Assembly (NCBI GenBank): GCA_947503525.1
Contig: CANNEA010000007.1
Coordinates: 62,001 to 126,000 of the forward strand
Direction: 5' to 3'
From: an uncultured Carboxylicivirga sp.
GTDB lineage: Bacteria; Bacteroidota; Bacteroidia; Bacteroidales; Marinilabiliaceae
DNA length: 64,000 nt
Part shown: piece by piece, positions 45,937-54,979 of the stretch
Layout: the number at the start of each line of letters is the position of its first letter
How positions within the stretch are numbered: position 1 is the stretch's first letter
Notes under the pieces: model-generated
What the model saw: the letters and a program-made list of their open reading frames with translations, nothing else
What the model was told of the DNA's origin: nothing
Database searches by the model: none
Made by a program: the position numbers and the translations under genes

Positions 45937-47045
45937 AATTAAAACATAAAAAGAAGGCAATAATTTGCACTGTTAGCGAATTAGCCACTGATTACAGACT
46001 ACATAAACTAGCTGGAACCATAACGGAAGCAGGCTTTGAAGTCGCATTTTTATGTCGAAAAAAGAAAAATTTAATTCCTTCAAAAAGTAGCAATTACAAA
46101 ACAACATATCTAAATACTATATGGCAAAAAGGCCCATTATTTTACCTTTTCTTTAATATTAGAATATTCTTCTTTCTGATCTTTAAAAAACAAGACTTAA
46201 TTGTTTCGGTTGATTTAGACACACTTGTTGGTTGCGGAAGCACTAGGTTGTTTAAAAAATCGAAATTATTATTCGACAGTCATGAATATTTTCCAGAGGT
46301 GCCAGAAATTCAACACAAACTATGGATTAAAAACATTTGGTTAACCGCTGAAAAATGCTTTATCCCGGCTATTGATCATGGCGTAACGGTATGTCAGCCC
46401 ATTGCTGATCTTTATCAAAAAAAATATGACAAAGAATTTCTAATCATACGTAATGCACCTCTTGCAAATAGAATTAGCACTTCTGTGCAAAAGCAAAAAG
46501 ATCCAAACCACACATTCACAATCCTCTATCAGGGAGCAGTGAATCATGGCAGGGCACTAAGGGAGTTAATAATGGCCATGAAATACGTTTCAGATGCTAA
46601 GTTGTTAATTATTGGTGGTGGAGACATTCTTAAAGAACTACAAGAACTAGCCAGTGATCAAAGTGAAAGAATTAAATTCACCGGAAAGATTCCATTTGAA
46701 CAATTGCCTAAGTATACAAAACAAGCCGACTTAGGAATATCATTATTAGAAAACATTGGTCTTAATAACTACTATGCTTTACCCAATCGACTGTTTGATG
46801 CCATTCAGGCACAACTTCCAATGCTAGGAATAAACTTCCCTGAAATTGAAAAGTTTATTCATGAGAATGATTTTGGGACTACAATATCCAGTATTGAGCC
46901 TGAAAAAATTGCCAAAGCCATAAATAACATTAAAGATAATCCTGAGCAATTAAAAAAGTGGCGCATTAATGCGAGTATTGCACAAAAGAAAATTTATTGG
47001 GAGAACGAAGTAATTGAACTGACAAAAATACTAGAAAAAATATAA
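45933..47045 (+). CDS. Glycosyltransferase family 4-like protein
   Basis: A 370-residue GT-B glycosyltransferase. The N-terminal domain reads ATDYRLHKLAGTITEAGFEV near residues 15-34 and the C-terminal donor domain has FTILYQGAVNHGRALRELI near 195-213 and ALPNRLFDAIQAQLP near 290, the E/D-type GT4 site. It starts with TTG, as no in-frame ATG precedes the conserved N-terminus. It is divergent from the deacetylase operon and converges on radC, so it is transcribed separately. Confidence 0.85.
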   Translation: MKLKHKKKAIICTVSELATDYRLHKLAGTITEAGFEVAFLCRKKKNLIPSKSSNYKTTYLNTIWQKGPLFYLFFNIRIFFFLIFKKQDLIVSVDLDTLVGCGSTRLFKKSKLLFDSHEYFPEVPEIQHKLWIKNIWLTAEKCFIPAIDHGVTVCQPIADLYQKKYDKEFLIIRNAPLANRISTSVQKQKDPNHTFTILYQGAVNHGRALRELIMAMKYVSDAKLLIIGGGDILKELQELASDQSERIKFTGKIPFEQLPKYTKQADLGISLLENIGLNNYYALPNRLFDAIQAQLPMLGINFPEIEKFIHENDFGTTISSIEPEKIAKAINNIKDNPEQLKKWRINASIAQKKIYWENEVIELTKILEKI

Positions 47046-47058
47046 GTTTCTTCGATCC

Positions 47059-47757
47059 TCACATCTCCCCCTCATCTGCAAAACTATAATAAGTCGATTC
47101 AGTGACTATGATATGATCCAGAACCGGAATATCCATAATTGCTCCTGCCTCTTTCATCTTTTTAGTAATCTGCTTATCCATATCACTCGGCTCTCGATTT
47201 CCACTAGGATGATTATGACACAGTATAATAGAAGAAGCCAAACTGTCAATGGCAGACTTTAAAATTAAACGTACATCGATTACTGTACCGGAAATACCTC
47301 CCTGGCTAATTTTGTATTTGTTGATGATTTTATTGGAGCGATTTAAAAGTAATACCCAAAACTCCTCATGAGGAATATCGCCCAGTACAGATTGAAAAAT
47401 ATCAAACACATCACGACTTTGAGTTATTTTAATTCGATCCTCACTCTCCTGAAGTTTTCTTCGACGACCCAATTCAAGACTTGCAACTATTGTAATGGCT
47501 TTTGCATCCCCCACACCATGGTATTTAGTTTTAAGATCCGAGACCGTCTTTTTGCCTAAAACATTGAGATTATTGTTACAATCTTTAAGTATCTTCTTCG
47601 AAAGTTCAACGGCACTTTCTTTAGCACTGCCCGATCCTATGAGAATAGCTAATAATTCAGCGTCGGATAAAGATGAAAGCCCCTTACTCAATAGCTTCTC
47701 TCTGGGACGATCTTCAAGCGCCCATTCTTTAATGCTTAAATGCTGATAGCTATCCAT
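47059..47757 (-). CDS. radC: RadC family (JAB/MPN) protein
   Basis: A RadC-like protein with a helix-hairpin-helix-type N-terminus (SIKEWALEDRPREKLL, residues 8-23) and a C-terminal JAMM metallo-domain: GGISGTVIDVRLI near 142, CHNHPSGNREPSD near 172-184. The precise function of RadC is uncertain despite the name. I choose the ATG at 47757. A longer frame to 47829 would add 24 hydrophobic residues and would run into the tRNA-Glu terminator hairpin at 47814-47845, so the short start is preferred. It converges on the glycosyltransferase gene. Confidence 0.92.
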   Translation of the reverse strand: MDSYQHLSIKEWALEDRPREKLLSKGLSSLSDAELLAILIGSGSAKESAVELSKKILKDCNNNLNVLGKKTVSDLKTKYHGVGDAKAITIVASLELGRRRKLQESEDRIKITQSRDVFDIFQSVLGDIPHEEFWVLLLNRSNKIINKYKISQGGISGTVIDVRLILKSAIDSLASSIILCHNHPSGNREPSDMDKQITKKMKEAGAIMDIPVLDHIIVTESTYYSFADEGEM

Positions 47758-47813
47758 CTCAAATCTTTTTTCATTAAGATAAAGAGGGAAAATGAGAAAG
47801 TAAATATAAAGCA

Positions 47814-47845
47814 CAAAAAAGCCTTTCATCTTTTGATGAAAGGCT
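47814..47845 (-). terminator. Intrinsic terminator after tRNA-Glu
   Basis: On the minus strand an 11-bp perfect stem (AGCCTTTCATC, loop AAAA) is followed by TTTTTT. It sits 3 bp after the tRNA-Glu 3' end and would end the tRNA-rpsT-tRNA transcript. Confidence 0.88.
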
Positions 47846-47848
47846 CAG

Positions 47849-47920
47849 TAGTCCCTAGGAGAATCGAACTCCTGTTTCAAGGATGAAAACCTTGTGTCCT
47901 AACCACTAGACGAAGGGACC
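47849..47920 (-). tRNA. tRNA-Glu (anticodon TTC), copy 2
   Basis: The minus strand folds as a complete cloverleaf: acceptor GGTCCCT/AGGGACT (G-U first pair), anticodon stem CAAGG/CCTTG with loop TTTTCAT giving anticodon TTC, and a GTTCGATTC T-arm. It is identical to the copy at 48220-48291. CCA is not encoded. It follows rpsT by 11 bp and is followed by a strong terminator. Confidence 0.95.
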
Positions 47921-47931
47921 CTAATATCTTC

Positions 47932-48183
47932 TTAAAGCTTGTTTACGTGTCCTGTAAGCTTTGATTTCAAGTTAGCCGCTTTATTCTTATGAATAACGTT
48001 TCTTTTAGCCAACTTATCAAGCATTGATGCTACCTTAGGAAGTAATTCCTGAGCAGCCGCTTTCTCAGACGTATCTCTCAACTCCTTCACAGCATTACGT
48101 GCTGATTTTGCATAGTATTTATTGTGAAGTCTTCTCTTCTCGGTCTGACGAATTCGCTTCTTTGATGATTGATGATTTGCCAT
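47932..48183 (-). CDS. rpsT: 30S ribosomal protein S20
   Basis: Small primary-binding ribosomal protein. The start [21 protein letters not shown] and basic helical composition are diagnostic, and the 83-residue length is standard. The gene lies between two identical tRNA-Glu genes in the same direction, 36 bp from the upstream one and 11 bp from the downstream one, so the mature rpsT mRNA may be produced by tRNA end processing. Confidence 0.97.
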   Translation of the reverse strand: MANHQSSKKRIRQTEKRRLHNKYYAKSARNAVKELRDTSEKAAAQELLPKVASMLDKLAKRNVIHKNKAANLKSKLTGHVNKL

Positions 48184-48219
48184 CGTGCTACAAATAAATT
48201 TGTTAATTTTCTACTTTAG

Positions 48220-48291
48220 TAGTCCCTAGGAGAATCGAACTCCTGTTTCAAGGATGAAAACCTTGTGTCCTAACCACTAGACGAAGGGACC
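48220..48291 (-). tRNA. tRNA-Glu (anticodon TTC), copy 1
   Basis: Identical over its whole length to the copy at 47849-47920, with anticodon TTC in loop TTTTCAT. It is the first gene of the tRNA-rpsT-tRNA unit and begins about 35 bp after a good promoter. Confidence 0.95.
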
Positions 48292-48332
48292 AAAACGCCT
48301 TTGAACATGTATTCTTGTCTCAAATGCGGATG

Positions 48333-48362
48333 CAAAGATATATCAAATTCAAATTCCTCCAA
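48333..48362 (-). promoter_or_regulatory. Bacteroidota-type promoter for tRNA-Glu/rpsT
   Basis: On the minus strand TTG (48362-48360), a 19-bp spacer and TATCTTTG (48340-48333) match the -33/-7 consensus. Transcription would start near 48326, about 35 nt before the first tRNA-Glu. Confidence 0.8.
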
Positions 48363-48486
48363 ATATTTTCTCAAAAAAATATCAAATTTTATTTCAAACT
48401 TTTTCCCACACTCCATCTAAAGCCCCAAAGATAAGGAAAATCGACTATTTAAAAAGATTAAACAAGACCAATTCCTCTTAATTTAT

Positions 48487-48517
48487 TTGCACACATATTT
48501 ATAAATCCTTTACTTTG
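48487..48517 (+). promoter_or_regulatory. Probable metK promoter
   Basis: TTG at 48487-48489 and TACTTTG at 48511-48517 (one base shorter than TAnnTTTG) are separated by 21 bp. Transcription would begin a few bases before the first arm of the SAM-II candidate at 48529, so the riboswitch would sit at the very 5' end of the metK mRNA. The backbone between this and the tRNA promoter (48363-48486) is AT-rich with nothing else visible. Confidence 0.5.
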
Positions 48518-48528
48518 CAGAAGTGAAA

Positions 48529-48578
48529 AGTGGAAGGATTTGGCTGATTGCAACCACTCAAAAAAAGTGCTAAAACGC
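48529..48578 (+). promoter_or_regulatory. Candidate SAM-II riboswitch upstream of metK
   Basis: The order of elements matches the SAM-II pseudoknot. P1 is AGTGG (48529-48533) with CCACT (48554-48558). Loop 1 holds GATTT (48537-48541) and ATTGCAA (48547-48553). An A-rich 10-nt linker then leads to GCTAAAA (48569-48575), which can pair with TTGC in the pseudoknot; GC at 48577-48578 can extend the pairing. The invariant blocks GAUUU, AUUGCAA and GCUAAAA agree with the known metX SAM-II sequence in order and spacing. A metK gene (SAM synthesis) 90 nt downstream fits product feedback. Confidence 0.75.
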
Positions 48579-48667
48579 AAAATTCGTTTTAAACTTCCTT
48601 TTTTCACATATCATTTTAATAAATAACAATTGCATCCATTTCGATGAGTGCATTAAGATTTTAAGAT

Positions 48668-49915
48668 ATGGGATATTTATTTACCTCCGAATCGGTTTCG
48701 GAAGGACATCCAGACAAAGTAGCAGATCAAATTTCAGATGCCATCCTTGACGAAATGTTACGACAGGATCCGGAATCTAAGGTAGCCTGTGAAACATTGG
48801 TTACAACCGGACTTGTGGTGCTTAGTGGCGAAGTAAAAACCGAAGGTTTTGTTCCCGTTCAGAATGTAGCTCGTAAAGTTATCGAACGTATTGGCTACAC
48901 CTCTTCTGATTATATGTTTGATTCAGGTTCTTGCGGTGTTATATCTGCTATTCATGAGCAATCAGCTGATATTAATCGCGGTGTGGAACGTGAAAAAGAA
49001 GAAGAACAGGGAGCCGGAGATCAGGGAATGATGTTTGGTTATGCGTGTAAGGATACTGAAGATTATTTGCCGTTACCACTGTTTCTTTCTCATGTACTTC
49101 TTAAAGAGCTTGCCGCAATTCGTCGCGAAGGCAAAGAAATGACCTATCTTCGACCTGATTCTAAAAGCCAGGTTACAATTGAATATGGCGAAGACAACAA
49201 ACCGCTGAAAGTTCATACGATTGTTGTATCAACACAGCACGATGAGTTTGACGACGATGAACCTATGTTGGCTAAAATCAAACAGGATGTTCAGGATATA
49301 CTTATCCCAAGGGTAAAAGCTATTTTACCTGATTCGCAACAACACCTATTTAATGACTATATATTACATGTCAACCCTACAGGTAAGTTTGTAATCGGTG
49401 GCCCTCATGGTGACACAGGCTTAACCGGACGCAAAATCATTGTAGATACATATGGCGGTAAAGGTGCACATGGTGGCGGAGCTTTTAGCGGAAAAGACAG
49501 CTCAAAGGTTGACCGTTCTGCTGCATATGCAACACGTCACATTGCTAAAAACCTGGTTGCGGCAGGTGTTGCTGATGAAGTATTGGTTCAGGTAGCCTAT
49601 GCAATTGGTGTAGCAAAGCCAGTAGGATTATATATTAATACCTATGAGACAGCTAAAGTTAAGCTGAGTGATACCGAGATTGCTGAAAAGGTTGAAGCTA
49701 TATTCGATTTACGCCCTAGCGCTATTGTAAAACGTTTTGGCTTAAAGAATCCGATATTTCAACCAACGGCGGCTTATGGCCATGTAGGTAGAACACCATA
49801 TATTGATACTGTTGAGTTTATTGAAAACGGGCAAAAGGTTAATAAAGAAGTAGAATTCTTTACATGGGAGAAACTGGATTTTGTAGATGAAATCAAAAAG
49901 AACTTTTCATTGTAA
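48668..49915 (+). CDS. metK: S-adenosylmethionine synthase
   Basis: Makes SAM from methionine and ATP. Motifs are [17 protein letters not shown] at residues 14-30, [16 protein letters not shown] near 114-129 and [21 protein letters not shown] near 248-268. The 415-residue length is the Bacteroidota form, slightly longer than the usual 384. It is preceded by a candidate SAM-II riboswitch and followed by a terminator, so it is a single-gene transcript under probable SAM feedback. A UUCG-capped imperfect hairpin (about 48631-48651) lies just upstream of the ATG. Confidence 0.97.
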   Translation: MGYLFTSESVSEGHPDKVADQISDAILDEMLRQDPESKVACETLVTTGLVVLSGEVKTEGFVPVQNVARKVIERIGYTSSDYMFDSGSCGVISAIHEQSADINRGVEREKEEEQGAGDQGMMFGYACKDTEDYLPLPLFLSHVLLKELAAIRREGKEMTYLRPDSKSQVTIEYGEDNKPLKVHTIVVSTQHDEFDDDEPMLAKIKQDVQDILIPRVKAILPDSQQHLFNDYILHVNPTGKFVIGGPHGDTGLTGRKIIVDTYGGKGAHGGGAFSGKDSSKVDRSAAYATRHIAKNLVAAGVADEVLVQVAYAIGVAKPVGLYINTYETAKVKLSDTEIAEKVEAIFDLRPSAIVKRFGLKNPIFQPTAAYGHVGRTPYIDTVEFIENGQKVNKEVEFFTWEKLDFVDEIKKNFSL

Positions 49916-49939
49916 ACAGATACAATGAGGTATAAACTG

Positions 49940-49965
49940 AAAGAAGGTCATACGACCTTCTTTTT
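49940..49965 (+). terminator. Intrinsic terminator after metK
   Basis: A 9-bp stem (AAGAAGGTC with GACCTTCTT, loop ATAC) followed by TTTTT lies 25 bp after the metK stop. Confidence 0.85.
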
Positions 49966-50008
49966 GCCCATCTAGCTAAACTCCTCAAGTTCCAAATCTA
50001 ATTTACAA

Positions 50009-51475
50009 ATGAATATTGCATCCCTAAATAAAGTAGGAAACTACAAGCTACTTTTATTAATACTTCCACTTTGTTATTTATTGCTTCCAAACAATAATCA
50101 AACCCTAGACTCATGGGGATATGCTAGTTACGTAAAGTATGGAGAAGGATTATTCCAGGCTCACCACTTAATATACAATTGGTTCATGTATCATTTAAAA
50201 CTATTTCCTGGTTTAAACAATTCTCTTGATACAATGAAATTCATGCAATTCATTAATGGGTTATTCTCTATATTTTCACTTTTGTTTTTATATCTTACAC
50301 TACTAAATACAAATAATTGTAAAAACAAATCACTTTCATGGACAATTTTAGTGGGTTGTACATTTTCTCTACTTAGGTATGGAACAGAAAATGAAACGTA
50401 TATACTTCCTATTTTCTTTTCTATTATTGCCTCCTATTTCTTAAGCCTATACTTTAAACAAACTTCAGAACTCAAATGGCTATTCTTTAGCGGACTGGCC
50501 GCAGCTATCAGCTGCTTGTTTCATCAAATTCATTTCTTTTGGTGGTTAGCCATTCTGCTAGGTTTGTTTATTTTCTCGACAGAAAACAGAATCAAAAAAT
50601 CAATTCTCTTTTTACTTCCGGCTATTGTAGTTCCCGTAACTTATGGTTTAGTTATACGCTATAGTCTTGAAAAGGAACTAGAGCTTAATAATATACTATC
50701 ATATGTATTTGAGTATTATTATTCTGAAAATGCTGACACAGAATTTGGTGCAATTAATCTCATAATGACACCTATAAGTTTCTTTCGTACATTTTATCAG
50801 GTACACGGAAATATAATCAATTTAATTCTTGCAAAACCAGTGCTTTCTGCGTGTAGCTTTACTCTAAGCAGTTATTTCTTTTATAAATTTTTATTTCCTT
50901 TAAAGCTAAGATCTAAGTTTAATACTAATAATTTATTTACCAATATTCACCTCTTAGCCTTTTTATTGCAATTTGGCTTTGCCTTTTATTCTCATGGCAA
51001 TGCTGAATTTATGGTAATGCTCCCTTTCTTGATGGCTATTTTCCTTTCTGATATGTTCACCATATCAAATAATAAATTAATCTCTCTTGCCCTATCCATG
51101 CTAATTTGGAATTTAAGTTTTGCAATATTTCCTAATCACTTTTATAATTATCATAACAATCAGGAAATAATAAAAGTAATCAACGCTTATCCTGACAAGA
51201 AGTTTATATTAGAAGAAAGGCAAAAAATTAATCTACAATACAGGTATGAATATGATGAAGATATCTCGGAGCGAATATTTTTTAAGATGGATATAGTTAA
51301 TAAAAAAGAAACTGGTGTATTTTATACCGACATCCTAACTAAAAAAACACCATTCAACCGAGGATCAATAACTTTAAATAACAATACAAATTTAAACTAC
51401 ACAGTAATTCGTAGCGTTGAGAATATTCAGTCGTTTTACGGCAACTATTCCGTTGATGAAATTATGATAAAATAA
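50009..51475 (+). CDS. Multi-pass membrane protein, GT-C-like
   Basis: A 488-residue integral membrane protein with about ten hydrophobic segments and a periplasmic C-terminal tail. It has an early DSWGYASYV segment near residue 32, similar in position to the acidic first-loop motif of GT-C glycosyltransferases or Wzy polymerases, but no clear Asp-Glu pair can be assigned. It precedes the Wzi-like gene and sugar-modification genes on the same strand, which supports a glycan-related role. No name is given. Confidence 0.7.
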   Translation: MNIASLNKVGNYKLLLLILPLCYLLLPNNNQTLDSWGYASYVKYGEGLFQAHHLIYNWFMYHLKLFPGLNNSLDTMKFMQFINGLFSIFSLLFLYLTLLNTNNCKNKSLSWTILVGCTFSLLRYGTENETYILPIFFSIIASYFLSLYFKQTSELKWLFFSGLAAAISCLFHQIHFFWWLAILLGLFIFSTENRIKKSILFLLPAIVVPVTYGLVIRYSLEKELELNNILSYVFEYYYSENADTEFGAINLIMTPISFFRTFYQVHGNIINLILAKPVLSACSFTLSSYFFYKFLFPLKLRSKFNTNNLFTNIHLLAFLLQFGFAFYSHGNAEFMVMLPFLMAIFLSDMFTISNNKLISLALSMLIWNLSFAIFPNHFYNYHNNQEIIKVINAYPDKKFILEERQKINLQYRYEYDEDISERIFFKMDIVNKKETGVFYTDILTKKTPFNRGSITLNNNTNLNYTVIRSVENIQSFYGNYSVDEIMIK

Positions 51476-51570
51476 ATTTGAAACCATCTTAAGCAAAAGG
51501 TTTTATTATCATCTAAATATTGAGTTCATTACGTCAAAATAACTATTTTAGTGGCTTATTTCACATAGTA

Positions 51571-53211
51571 ATGAATAAAAAAAATATAATCCTTTTCTTC
51601 TCCCTGCTTACTTTTATCCATAGCCTTTCACAGGAGGCACCCTACCACATTAGTAATGTTGCCCTTTACGATTTTATTGACGAACTAACAAACAAAGGAA
51701 TCATCGATGTAAATTCGGCAATTAAGCCCTATTCAAGAAAACAAATTGCTTCCTGGTTACTATCTGCCAAACAAGATCCCTCACTTACAAAACGCCAGCT
51801 AAAGGAACTTAGCTTTTATTTAAAGGATTTTAATAAAGAACTAACTATCGGGAAGAATTTTGATAAACGATGGGATGTCCTCTACCACAATGATTCCTTA
51901 TTTAAATTAAGTATAAATGGCATCCTTGGAGGACAGTTTTTCAATAATGGAAAAAACACTGAGTACCATCGTTGGGGAGGCGCTGAATTTTTCGGATCAG
52001 TTGGGAAGCATCTTGGAATATATGGAAGTTTGCGCGACAACCATGAATCTCATTTTTTTGGAGGTCCGGAATATATCACCCGACGACCAGGAGCTGTTTA
52101 TAAGGGAGATTATAGTGATAAGGACTATTCCGAAACACGTGGTGGAATAACTTATTCTTGGAAATGGGGAAGCCTCGGCTTGCACAAAGACCATATTCAA
52201 TGGGGAAGCGGATATAGCCAATCCGTAATTATGTCGGGACGTACGCCTTCATTCGGATTTATCTCATTTAAAATGTCTCCTGTAAAATGGTTTGATTTCA
52301 ATTACATCCATGGCTGGCTGGTAAGTGAAGTTATTGATAGTACACGAAGTTATAATGTATTTAATGGCCAGCGAGAAGTGTATGCCAACAAATTTATTGC
52401 GGCCAATATGTTTACCGTTCGCCCCTGTCCTAAGCTGAACATATCTTTTGGTAACTCAATCATTTATGGTGATACTGACTTTAATCCAACTTTTCTCGTA
52501 CCCTTCCTTTTTTATAAGTCAGCCGACCACACCTACAACTCATGGGATAATTGGGTGGGTCACAATGCTCAAATGTACATTGATATTAGCAGTCGACAAA
52601 TTAAAAACCTTCATCTCTACACGAGTCTTTTCATTGATGAAATCAGTATTAATAACTTATTTAATAAAGAATCTCAATCCAATGATATAGCATGGAAAAT
52701 TGGTGGAAGAATTACAGATATCGTACCCAATACCTCATTAACGGCAGAATACACTTTAATTCGCCCCTTAGTATATCAGCATTTTGTGCCTACTGTGAAT
52801 TTCAAGAGCAATTTATATGCAATGGGAAGTTATATCCTTGACAATTCCGACGAACTCTATTTATCGGCCAGATACAAACCAATTCGCGGCCTGGATATTA
52901 TAGCTAGCTATACCTATGTTCGTAAAGGAAAGGATTATCAAGAAATATTTGACAATGGCGAAATGGACGAACATCCTGAAATCAATCAAGATCAGGAAGA
53001 AATTCGGCGAGGTCTACCTTTTATGAATGAAGTACGTTATAAGAACAGCAACTTTTGTCTCAAAACTCAATACCAAATTATAAATGATGCCTTTGTTTTC
53101 ATAGAGTATCAATACAATAGCTATGACGGTGAAGACCAGGAAAAGTACGCTAATCCTTATTTTCTTGCAGGTAGTCAAATAGTTTCCTTCGGAATGAACT
53201 TTGGCTTCTGA
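51571..53211 (+). CDS. Capsule assembly Wzi family outer-membrane protein
   Basis: Predicted outer-membrane beta-barrel of the Wzi family, which binds and organises surface polysaccharide. I choose ATG 51571, where the signal peptide NKKNIILFFSLLTFIHSLSQ begins; a TTG at 51520 would add 17 residues upstream of it. The N-terminal EAPYHISNVALYDFIDEL region and many aromatic-rich strands (for example WGSGYSQSVIMSGRTP, HLYTSLFIDEI) fit the family. At 546 residues it is typical. It follows the membrane-protein gene and precedes three sugar-nucleotide genes. Confidence 0.85.
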   Translation: MNKKNIILFFSLLTFIHSLSQEAPYHISNVALYDFIDELTNKGIIDVNSAIKPYSRKQIASWLLSAKQDPSLTKRQLKELSFYLKDFNKELTIGKNFDKRWDVLYHNDSLFKLSINGILGGQFFNNGKNTEYHRWGGAEFFGSVGKHLGIYGSLRDNHESHFFGGPEYITRRPGAVYKGDYSDKDYSETRGGITYSWKWGSLGLHKDHIQWGSGYSQSVIMSGRTPSFGFISFKMSPVKWFDFNYIHGWLVSEVIDSTRSYNVFNGQREVYANKFIAANMFTVRPCPKLNISFGNSIIYGDTDFNPTFLVPFLFYKSADHTYNSWDNWVGHNAQMYIDISSRQIKNLHLYTSLFIDEISINNLFNKESQSNDIAWKIGGRITDIVPNTSLTAEYTLIRPLVYQHFVPTVNFKSNLYAMGSYILDNSDELYLSARYKPIRGLDIIASYTYVRKGKDYQEIFDNGEMDEHPEINQDQEEIRRGLPFMNEVRYKNSNFCLKTQYQIINDAFVFIEYQYNSYDGEDQEKYANPYFLAGSQIVSFGMNFGF

Positions 53212-53249
53212 TTTTTAATTATTTTCATGCTCTTGAATTTAGAATTACA

Positions 53250-54377
53250 ATGAAACAACATCGAATGGTAGACCTTAAGAGCCAATACAGGCGCTTACAA
53301 CCTGAGCTTGATAAAGCCATGGCTGAAGTGCTTGAACATACAGCTTTTATCAATGGTCCTGCTGTCAAGTCCTTTCAAAAAAATCTGGAAGACTATTTAA
53401 ATGTAAAACATGTGATACCTTGTGCCAATGGTACAGATGCATTACAAATTGCCTTAATGGCACTCGACTTGCAGCCTGGCGATGAAGTTATTACTTCCAC
53501 GTTTACCTTTATCGCAACGGTAGAAGTCATTGCTCTGCTTAGGTTAAAACCTGTTTTGGTTGATGTTAATCCCAATACTTTTACTCTTTTAACTGAGCAA
53601 GTGGAGCAGGCCATCACGTCCAAAACCAAAGCCATTATTCCGGTTCACCTTTTTGGACAAGGTGCTGATATGAATGCCTTAATGAGCATAGCTGAAGATA
53701 ACAACTTGTATATTGTAGAAGATACAGCTCAAGCCATTGGATGTGATTACATGCATAAAGGCATTACTACCAAGTTGGGTACAATAGGTAATATTGGATG
53801 TACATCTTTTTTTCCCTCTAAAAACTTAGGCTGTTTTGGTGATGGAGGCGCTTGCTTTACCAATAATGATCAACTGGCCGAAAAAATGCGCATGATTATC
53901 AATCATGGCTCAAAACAAAAATATTACCACGAAGTTATCGGCGTCAATTCAAGACTGGATACTTTGCAGGCAGCCGTTTTGGATGTTAAGCTCAAACAAC
54001 TGGATGATTTTAATTTCCGCAGGCAAGATGCTGCGAGCTATTATGACAAAGAACTAAGCGATATTGATGGCTTGGAGATTCCGAAACGGGACAAACATTC
54101 CAAACACATCTTTCATCAATATACCCTTAAAATAAAGGATGGGAAAAGAGATGAGTTGCAGGCATTCCTAAAGGAAAACAACATTCCTTCAATGGTTTAT
54201 TATCCAGTTTCGCTGCATCAACAGGAAGCTTTTAGCAGTTATCAGGACGCCAATAAAAGCTTACCAAATTCTGAAGCTTTAAGTCACGAGGTATTATCGC
54301 TACCTATGCATACTGAAATGACAGAAGAACAACTCCAAGATATAACATTAACAATAAAAAGCTTTTTCAAACAATGA
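53250..54377 (+). CDS. DegT/DnrJ/EryC1/StrS (WbpE-like) sugar aminotransferase
   Basis: A PLP-dependent aminotransferase of 375 residues acting on a nucleotide keto-sugar. The start MVDLKSQYRRLQPELDKAM, PCANGTDALQIALMAL near residue 60 and the PLP Lys in SFFPSKNLGCFGDGG near 190 are diagnostic. Its neighbours, a LbetaH acetyltransferase (4-bp overlap) and a UDP-sugar dehydrogenase, suggest a 2,3-diacetamido-type sugar route like WbpE, but the Gfo/Idh oxidoreductase of that route is not present here. Confidence 0.9.
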   Translation: MKQHRMVDLKSQYRRLQPELDKAMAEVLEHTAFINGPAVKSFQKNLEDYLNVKHVIPCANGTDALQIALMALDLQPGDEVITSTFTFIATVEVIALLRLKPVLVDVNPNTFTLLTEQVEQAITSKTKAIIPVHLFGQGADMNALMSIAEDNNLYIVEDTAQAIGCDYMHKGITTKLGTIGNIGCTSFFPSKNLGCFGDGGACFTNNDQLAEKMRMIINHGSKQKYYHEVIGVNSRLDTLQAAVLDVKLKQLDDFNFRRQDAASYYDKELSDIDGLEIPKRDKHSKHIFHQYTLKIKDGKRDELQAFLKENNIPSMVYYPVSLHQQEAFSSYQDANKSLPNSEALSHEVLSLPMHTEMTEEQLQDITLTIKSFFKQ

Positions 54378-54964
54378 ACGAAAAGAAATACTTTGTACAC
54401 GAAACAGCTGTTGTTGATGAGCCTTGCCAAATAGGAGAAGGAGTCAAAGTATGGCACTTCTCGCACATTATGAGCGATTGTGTGATTGGCGATGGATGTA
54501 ATCTTGGGCAGAATGTAGTTGTATCACCCGGGGTAAAACTTGGTAAAAACGTTAAGGTTCAAAATAATGTTTCCATTTATACGGGTGTGATTTGCGAAGA
54601 TGATGTCTTTCTTGGACCATCAATGGTTTTTACCAATGTCACCAATCCCAGAAGTGCCATTAACCGAAGAGGGCTTTACGCCGAAACTCGTGTTAAGAAA
54701 GGGGCCACTATTGGTGCCAATTCAACAATTGTTTGTGGTCACGATATTGGCGAATTTGCCTTTATTGGTGCCGGAGCAGTAGTAACAAAAGATATACCTG
54801 CCTATGCTTTGGTAGTGGGTAATCCATCGCATCAAATAGGTTGGATGAGTGAATATGGCCATCGTCTGGAGTTTGATACAAACGGAAAAGCCATTTGTCT
54901 CGAGAGTAAAGAAGAGTATCTTCTTGAAAACAATAGAGTAACTAAGATTAGAAATAAAAGATAG
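54374..54964 (+). CDS. Hexapeptide-repeat (WbpD/WlbB-like) N-acetyltransferase
   Basis: A trimeric left-handed beta-helix acyltransferase of 196 residues. Isoleucine-patch repeats such as VIGDGCNLGQNVVVSPGV (about residues 37-54), GATIGANSTIVCGHDIGEF near 115 and AFIGAGAVVTKDIPAYALVVG near 133-153 are typical of WbpD-type UDP-amino-sugar N-acetyltransferases. It overlaps the aminotransferase gene by 4 bp and precedes the UDP-sugar dehydrogenase by 15 bp, so the three work in one pathway. Confidence 0.9.
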   Translation: MNEKKYFVHETAVVDEPCQIGEGVKVWHFSHIMSDCVIGDGCNLGQNVVVSPGVKLGKNVKVQNNVSIYTGVICEDDVFLGPSMVFTNVTNPRSAINRRGLYAETRVKKGATIGANSTIVCGHDIGEFAFIGAGAVVTKDIPAYALVVGNPSHQIGWMSEYGHRLEFDTNGKAICLESKEEYLLENNRVTKIRNKR

Positions 54965-54979
54965 ATTAAATATAGCGCT

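Noticed and set aside
47758-47829. 24-residue N-terminal extension of RadC
   Set aside because: It is hydrophobic and unlike the family, and its DNA forms part of the tRNA-Glu terminator hairpin.
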